A DNA stretch of 60,885 bases. It comes from RGIG3009 sp045653425 (GTDB lineage Bacteria > Bacillota > Clostridia > Oscillospirales > Acutalibacteraceae). The notes beneath the pieces were generated by a model. The model did no database searches and had not been told where the DNA came from. It was given only the letters and a program-made list of their open reading frames with translations. Within the stretch, counting starts at the first letter, position 1; the number at the start of each line of letters is the position of its first letter. The position numbers and the translations under genes were made by a program. Location of the stretch: the NCBI GenBank assembly GCA_045653425.1, contig JAZOLU010000022.1, forward strand, positions 1 to 60,885, given 5' to 3'. Positions 56,469 to 60,885 of this stretch are shown here, piece after piece.

Positions 56469-59450
56469 TTATTCCGTTCGCAACGCCACCACCGGGTCTT
56501 TGCGGGCGGCACTGCGCGAGGGAATGATGCCGGCAAACAACGTGAGCAGCACGCTGATGGCGACCAAAATGACCGCCACCTCCACCGGCAAGAAGGCGCG
56601 CAAGTTGGAAATGCCCGTTAACGCATTCAAAATGAGGTTGATGGGGATGCACAACACATAAGTTAAAGTCACGCCCAGCAGACCGGAGGCAAAACCGACT
56701 ATCATTGTCTCGGCGTTAAACATACGCGACACGTTGCGCTTGGAGGCACCAATGGCACGCAAAATGCCGATTTCCTTGGTGCGCTCCTGTACCGAAATGA
56801 GCGTAATGACACCAATCATAATGGAGGATACCACCAGCGACACCGCCACAAACGCAATGAGCACATAGGTAATGGCATTAATTATTGTGGTGACCGAGGA
56901 CATCATCAATCCCACATAGTCGGTATAACGAATACGCGACAGTTCCTCCACACGCTCGTTGTACGCCGCAATGGCATCCTCAATGGCATCTTTATCCTCA
57001 AACGTGGCGGCGTAAAGGTTGATGGTAGCCGGGGATTCCGGGTCTACGTACCCCAATTTCTGCAAATTTTCCTCATAGGACGACTCGGAAAAAACCAGCA
57101 CTTCTTCATAGTAAGTAGCGCACTGCGCTTGGGTAAAGCCGGGCAGCGCCGCGGTGAGTGCTGCGGCCAACTGAGCCGAACTCATCCCGCTGAGTTGTTG
57201 CTGAATTCCGGCGGCATACTGGGCGGTAAATTGCTCGGCAATCGCCCCGGAGAACAGCTCTTGCAATTCCTCGTCCGCCATATCTGCCAAATACTCAGCA
57301 ACCTCTTGGGTGCTCATACCGGTCTGTTGCGCCATTGCCTGCGCCAATGCTTGTTCCCGCGCGGCACGGTTCATACTGCTCAGTGCTTGTTTTACCGCCG
57401 CATCCACTTGCGCTTGCGGTGGAATGCTCATAAGGCGCACGTACGCCTCCGCCTTACCCTGCGTATTCAATGAACGCACGTAGGCGCGAAATTCCGTTGC
57501 CTTTTCCGCATCGGTCAGTTCGCCCGTGTTTTCGGCAAACGGCAGACCGGTAAAAATATCGGTATCCGGCGTTTGTTGTTGCGCCGTCAGTGCCGCAGTG
57601 TTGTCCGACTGGGCAATCACATGCTCCGTGAGCAAGCCGGTGTAACCAATGGAACCCGTGAGCATACCCGCCAATACATCCTCGTTGGGACGGATAATAC
57701 CCGTCACTTTTAAACGGATACTGTTATCGTACACGTATTTTAAACCGGCTTCCGTGTCGCGCAGGTCGGTGTACAAACCCGTTTTTTCGTCTTTAACGTA
57801 GCAGTTTGCGTTAAGTGCGGTGCGGAACTCCATTTCGCAGATTTCCTCATACGACCACTTTCGGTCATCCTCCGGCAAGGTTTCCTTGTTAATGGCCGCA
57901 TCCACAATGGCGTTGATTTCTTCCTCCGATTTGAGACCCAACGCATACAACGACATATCGTCAATCTCGTTGTTTTCATCCAGCACCAACACAATTTCAT
58001 CGTAACGGTTGGGCCACGAACCGTACACCACGTCGTACTGCTTTTTGAGCAACGGACTGATGGGGTCGCCGTTGTCGCCGGATAACATTTCCTGCCACAA
58101 CGACATACTGCCGCTCGCCATCGTCGGCATCATCGTACTGCCGCCCATCATTGGGTTGCTTCCCGTAAAACTCTGCCCAAAATAACGGGATAGCAATTTC
58201 TGCATTAATTCCTGTGTATCGGAACGCAGAATGGTGCCGTCCACCGCCTTGGTGTATACCAGCATATCCAACGCGTACGTATACTGCACGCCGCTGACAG
58301 ACGTGTGTAAGCCGGACGTACTGTTCGGGTTTGCCCGCTCGCTTTCCAACCATTGCTTGAACGAGGTTAAATCGTTTTCCTGTGTTTCCACCGAGTTGAG
58401 CGCATTCACCAAATTGTGAAGTACCGGTTTTTGGTACACGGCATCGGTATTGTGTTCGCCGTCGGATTGCGCCGAACTGATGAAGGTCTGCATCAACGTG
58501 CCGATATCCATATGCTGGGCTTCCAACGTGAGCGGGTACGAAGCCAGTGTGTCCTCCTGCACGGTATCGATATACGCCGTCATCCCGCGGGACACGGCAA
58601 AAATTAACGCAATGCCGATGATACCGATACTTCCCGCAAACGAGGTCAGCGCGGTACGTCCTTTTTTGGTGAACAAATTTTTGAGAGATAACCCCAGTCC
58701 GGTAATAAAAGACATTGCCGGTTTTTTGGTTTTGCCCGCCGTCTCCTGCGGTGACGGTATCATCTCTTCATCACTCGGCGGAGCAGAATCGTCCGTCACT
58801 TCGCCATCCAGCATACGCACAATGCGGGTGGAATAGTGCTCCGCCAATTCGGGGTTATGGGTCACCATAATGACCAGTCGGTCGCGGGAAATCTCTTTCA
58901 AAATTTCCATTACCTGTAAACTGGTTTCGCTATCCAGTGCGCCGGTCGGTCCGTCCGCCAAAATAATGTCGGGGTCGTTCACAATGGCGCGGGCAATCGC
59001 CACGCGCTGCATCTGTCCGCCCGACATTTCCGCAGGGCGCTTATGAAGTTGGTCGGTTAACCCCACCGATTCCAACGCCGCTTTGGCACGCCGACGGCGT
59101 TCCGCTTTGGATACGCCGGACAACGACAACGCCAGCTCCACGTTCTGCAACACCGTTTGGTGCGGAATGAGGTTGTAACTTTGAAACACAAAGCCCACCG
59201 AATGATTGCGATAGGCATCCCAATCTCGGTCGCGGAAACAGCGAGTGGATACCCCGTTAATGAGCAAATCCCCCTCGGTATAGCGGTCCAACCCGCCAAT
59301 CAAATTGAGCAGTGTGGTTTTCCCGCACCCCGAAGGCCCCAGTATCGATACAAATTCGCTGTCGCGAAACCGCAGCGATACTCCTTTGAGTGCGTGTACC
59401 GTCTCCCCGCCCGCGGGGTAATCTTTCACGATATTCTGTAATTTCAGCAT
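56469..59450 (-). CDS. Fused ABC transporter ATPase-permease (MacB/FtsX type)
   Basis: A 993-aa one-chain exporter-like protein. The ABC domain (1-235) has Walker A GPSGCGKTT, a Q loop FVFQSYNLIPHQT, signature EMSGGQMQRVAIARA and Walker B IILADGPTGALDS. A membrane helix near 270-295, a very large extracytoplasmic domain (about 300-835, Gln/Ala/Glu-rich in its second half) and a C-terminal FtsX permease with three helices ending IPSRSAARKDPVVALRTE follow. No periplasmic partner is near. Start is the ATG after AAAGGGACG, nine codons inside the longest frame. Cargo unknown; peptide or lipoprotein export is usual for the family. Confidence 0.9.
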   Translation of the reverse strand: MLKLQNIVKDYPAGGETVHALKGVSLRFRDSEFVSILGPSGCGKTTLLNLIGGLDRYTEGDLLINGVSTRCFRDRDWDAYRNHSVGFVFQSYNLIPHQTVLQNVELALSLSGVSKAERRRRAKAALESVGLTDQLHKRPAEMSGGQMQRVAIARAIVNDPDIILADGPTGALDSETSLQVMEILKEISRDRLVIMVTHNPELAEHYSTRIVRMLDGEVTDDSAPPSDEEMIPSPQETAGKTKKPAMSFITGLGLSLKNLFTKKGRTALTSFAGSIGIIGIALIFAVSRGMTAYIDTVQEDTLASYPLTLEAQHMDIGTLMQTFISSAQSDGEHNTDAVYQKPVLHNLVNALNSVETQENDLTSFKQWLESERANPNSTSGLHTSVSGVQYTYALDMLVYTKAVDGTILRSDTQELMQKLLSRYFGQSFTGSNPMMGGSTMMPTMASGSMSLWQEMLSGDNGDPISPLLKKQYDVVYGSWPNRYDEIVLVLDENNEIDDMSLYALGLKSEEEINAIVDAAINKETLPEDDRKWSYEEICEMEFRTALNANCYVKDEKTGLYTDLRDTEAGLKYVYDNSIRLKVTGIIRPNEDVLAGMLTGSIGYTGLLTEHVIAQSDNTAALTAQQQTPDTDIFTGLPFAENTGELTDAEKATEFRAYVRSLNTQGKAEAYVRLMSIPPQAQVDAAVKQALSSMNRAAREQALAQAMAQQTGMSTQEVAEYLADMADEELQELFSGAIAEQFTAQYAAGIQQQLSGMSSAQLAAALTAALPGFTQAQCATYYEEVLVFSESSYEENLQKLGYVDPESPATINLYAATFEDKDAIEDAIAAYNERVEELSRIRYTDYVGLMMSSVTTIINAITYVLIAFVAVSLVVSSIMIGVITLISVQERTKEIGILRAIGASKRNVSRMFNAETMIVGFASGLLGVTLTYVLCIPINLILNALTGISNLRAFLPVEVAVILVAISVLLTLFAGIIPSRSAARKDPVVALRTE

Positions 59451-59561
59451 ACTCTCGTCCCTTTCTTTCCTCTTCATTATAAACCCTTTGGAAAGAATTT
59501 CAAGTTATACGGACGGTTTTAATGAAATGTTTACAAACCGCCCCGTTTGCCAAAACATTTA

Positions 59562-59590
59562 TTGACACCACCCGCAAAAAATGCTACCCT
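59562..59590 (+). promoter_or_regulatory. Promoter of cysK
   Basis: TTGACA (59562-59567), 17 bases, TACCCT (59585-59590), a weak -10; 32 bases before the start. No T-box or S-box leader is visible. Confidence 0.55.
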
Positions 59591-59621
59591 TATTACAATA
59601 CCTGCGTTAGGAGATGTTCGT

Positions 59622-60551
59622 ATGGCTGTCTATACTTCGGTTGACCAACTCATTGGCAACACCCCGCTGTTGGAGTTGTGCCGTGTGGAAGAAGCCTTGG
59701 GGTTACACGCCCGTTTGCTGGCTAAATTGGAATATCTTAATCCCGCCGGTTCGGTAAAAGACCGTGTGGCTTTGGCTATGATTAACGATGCGGAAGCCGC
59801 AGGCAAATTGCAACCCGGTTCGGTGATTATTGAGCCAACCAGCGGTAACACCGGCATTGGTTTAGCCGCCGTAGCCGCCGCGCGCGGGTATCGCTTAATG
59901 CTGGTAATGCCCGACACGATGTCGGTGGAACGCCGTCAGTTAGCGGCCGCCTACGGTGCCGAAGTGGTGCTCACCGAAGGTGCCAAGGGAATGGCGGGTG
60001 CCATTGCCAAAGCAGAAGAATTGGCAAAGACGCTCCCCCACAGTTTTATAGCGGGGCAGTTTGTTAACCCCTCTAACCCGGCGGCACACAAGGCCACAAC
60101 CGGACCGGAAATTTGGAAAGATACCGAGGGTGCGGTGGACTTTTTTGTGGCGGGTATCGGCACCGGCGGCACCATTACGGGCACCGGCGAATACCTAAAA
60201 GAGAAAAAACCGTCTGTGCACGTGGTGGGTGTGGAACCCGCTGACTCCCCCGTGTTATCCGGCGGTGCGGCCGGCCCGCACGGGCTGCAAGGGATAGGTG
60301 CCGGATTTGTGCCGGCGGTACTCAGCACCGCCGCGTATGACGAAGTAGCCGCCGTGACCACCGAACAGGCGTATGCCGCCGCGCGTATGCTGGGCAAAAC
60401 CGAGGGCGTGTTGGTGGGCATTTCCTCCGGCGCGGCACTGCACGCGGCCACCCAAATTGCTGCGCGCCCCGAAAACGCGGGAAAAACCGTGGTGGTACTG
60501 TTGCCGGATACCGGCGACCGTTACCTGTCTACCGCGTTGTTTGCCGAGTAG
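59622..60551 (+). CDS. cysK: Cysteine synthase (O-acetylserine thiol-lyase)
   Basis: PLP enzyme that makes cysteine from O-acetylserine and sulfide. The PLP lysine is Lys46 in NPAGSVKDR; PTSGNTGIGLA near 70 and the phosphate loop GIGTGGTITGTG near 178 are standard, and GISSGAALHAA lies near the end. 309 aa. Start is the ATG after TAGGAGATG; the longest frame adds 25 codons through the promoter. It is a single-gene unit beside the insertion element. Confidence 0.95.
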   Translation: MAVYTSVDQLIGNTPLLELCRVEEALGLHARLLAKLEYLNPAGSVKDRVALAMINDAEAAGKLQPGSVIIEPTSGNTGIGLAAVAAARGYRLMLVMPDTMSVERRQLAAAYGAEVVLTEGAKGMAGAIAKAEELAKTLPHSFIAGQFVNPSNPAAHKATTGPEIWKDTEGAVDFFVAGIGTGGTITGTGEYLKEKKPSVHVVGVEPADSPVLSGGAAGPHGLQGIGAGFVPAVLSTAAYDEVAAVTTEQAYAAARMLGKTEGVLVGISSGAALHAATQIAARPENAGKTVVVLLPDTGDRYLSTALFAE

Positions 60552-60581
60552 AGAGATATTTTCCGACAAACGGTTAGAAGA

Positions 60582-60720
60582 TTAATCATAACCACCAGTA
60601 AACTGGTGGTATGCACAGCCCCTAGAAGGGGCAACTACAGGCTTAGCCCCTGAAAGGGGCACTGAAGGCTTGGCACCGCATTACCATCACAGGCAGCCGC
60701 TCAAGCGGCTGTCTTTTTTG
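60582..60720 (-). mobile_element. Right-end hairpin array of an IS200-like element (right copy)
   Basis: Four hairpins follow tnpA: ACCACCAGTAAACTGGTGGT (60591-60610), GCCCCTAGAAGGGGC (60618-60632), GCCCCTGAAAGGGGC (60646-60660) and AGCCGCTCAAGCGGCT (60695-60710). The last one is followed on the plus strand by TCTTTTTT and may end cysK transcripts. Order and spacing copy the array at 1-134 in inverted orientation; the second stem differs by a compensatory A-T to G-C change. Confidence 0.65.
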
Positions 60721-60721
60721 C

Positions 60722-60885
60722 CTACTTGTTCTTGCGACCCGTATACGGGTCGGTATACTCTTTGAATGTCATCTGATCACTGGCATAATCTTCTTCCAAT
60801 TGATTTCGTATATATTCTGCAATTGCCTTTTTATTACGCCCCACCGTATCTACATAATATCCGCGACACCAAAAGTGTCGCGATC
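60722..60885 (-). CDS. tnpA: IS200/IS605-family transposase TnpA, C-terminal part
   Basis: Only the last ~54 codons are in the window; the 5' part lies beyond the right edge. The frame reads HFWCRGYYVDTVGRNKKAI, then EYIRNQLEEDYASDQM and a stop at 60722-60724. GYYVDTVG carries the catalytic tyrosine of Y1 HUH transposases, and the trailing helix is typical of IS200 TnpA. A 16-bp palindrome GACCCGTATACGGGTC lies inside the last codons (60736-60751). Confidence 0.85.
   Translation of the reverse strand, partial: SRHFWCRGYYVDTVGRNKKAIAEYIRNQLEEDYASDQMTFKEYTDPYTGRKNK

Noticed and set aside
59500..59622. T-box or SAM riboswitch before cysK
   Set aside because: Only about 70 bases lie between the ABC gene promoter side and the cysK start, with a sigma-A promoter 32 bases away; there is no room for a leader.
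60736..60751. 16-bp palindrome GACCCGTATACGGGTC as a separate regulatory site
   Set aside because: It lies within the last codons of tnpA; it may be part of the element's end structure, but I see no independent evidence of a binding site.

Overview
The window reads as a chromosomal segment of an endospore-forming, Gram-positive anaerobe of class Clostridia, most likely an Oscillospirales/Ruminococcaceae-type gut bacterium. This rests on a complete spoIIIA operon (AA to AH), ytfJ, remA, a PASTA kinase with its PP2C phosphatase, Bacillus/Clostridium gene order in several housekeeping blocks, strong Shine-Dalgarno sequences and sigma-A promoters with 16-18 bp spacers. Base composition is moderately GC-rich by eye (not counted), with one clearly AT-rich island near 35-37.2 kb. 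Species cannot be read from the sequence.

Layout. (1) 0.1-12.2 kb, all minus: yicC-remA-gmk-rpoZ, an intrinsic terminator, then priA-def-fmt-rsmB-rlmN-prpC-prkC-rsgA, which is the Bacillus order minus coaBC. (2) 12.3-15.5 kb, minus: a biotin-dependent carboxyltransferase set (acyl-CoA carboxyltransferase-like, biotin carrier, pyruvate/oxaloacetate carboxyltransferase) that resembles a transcarboxylase. (3) 15.6-21 kb, minus: an M50 protease, scpA, scpB, DUF2953, ytfJ, dacF, rluB and a GNAT-like gene, one long run. (4) 21.2-24.7 kb, plus: rpmB, ppa, pncB, tRNA-Thr and an unknown membrane protein. (5) 24.7-33.1 kb: carbohydrate region with a Gfo/Idh/MocA oxidoreductase, sugar-phosphate isomerase, AraC regulator, GH2 beta-galactosidase, GPH symporter and a second AraC regulator. 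(6) 33.2-37.7 kb: tRNA-Trp, a CAT-anticodon tRNA, a zinc-ribbon membrane protein, two lipoproteins, an XRE regulator in an AT-rich island, then tRNA-Val, -Asp, -Phe, -Gly, -Cys. (7) 37.8-54.2 kb, minus: hslO, a methyltransferase, recN, argR, nadK, tlyA, dxs, ispA, xseB, xseA, a TsaD-like paralog, nusB, asp23 and spoIIIAH to spoIIIAA. (8) 54.2-60.9 kb: a candidate small RNA, lexA, tmRNA, comF, an ABC transporter, cysK and the 3' end of an IS200/IS605-type transposase.

Both window ends carry the same four-hairpin array in opposite orientation. The array at the right end lies directly downstream of an IS200-like tnpA, so the roughly 60 kb segment appears to be flanked by inverted copies of one small insertion element. 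The most interesting new-looking items are these paired hairpin arrays (one stem shows a compensatory base change), a candidate C-rich small RNA with a 17-bp terminator stem between spoIIIAA and lexA, an XRE/lipoprotein pair with two 19-bp operators 53 bp apart, a 161-bp spoIIIAA/spoIIIAB overlap, and a terminator whose loop holds the -35 box of the tmRNA promoter.

In many genes the longest open frame begins upstream of the real start. I chose starts by Shine-Dalgarno spacing and family N-termini, so several coordinates are shorter than the maximal frame.
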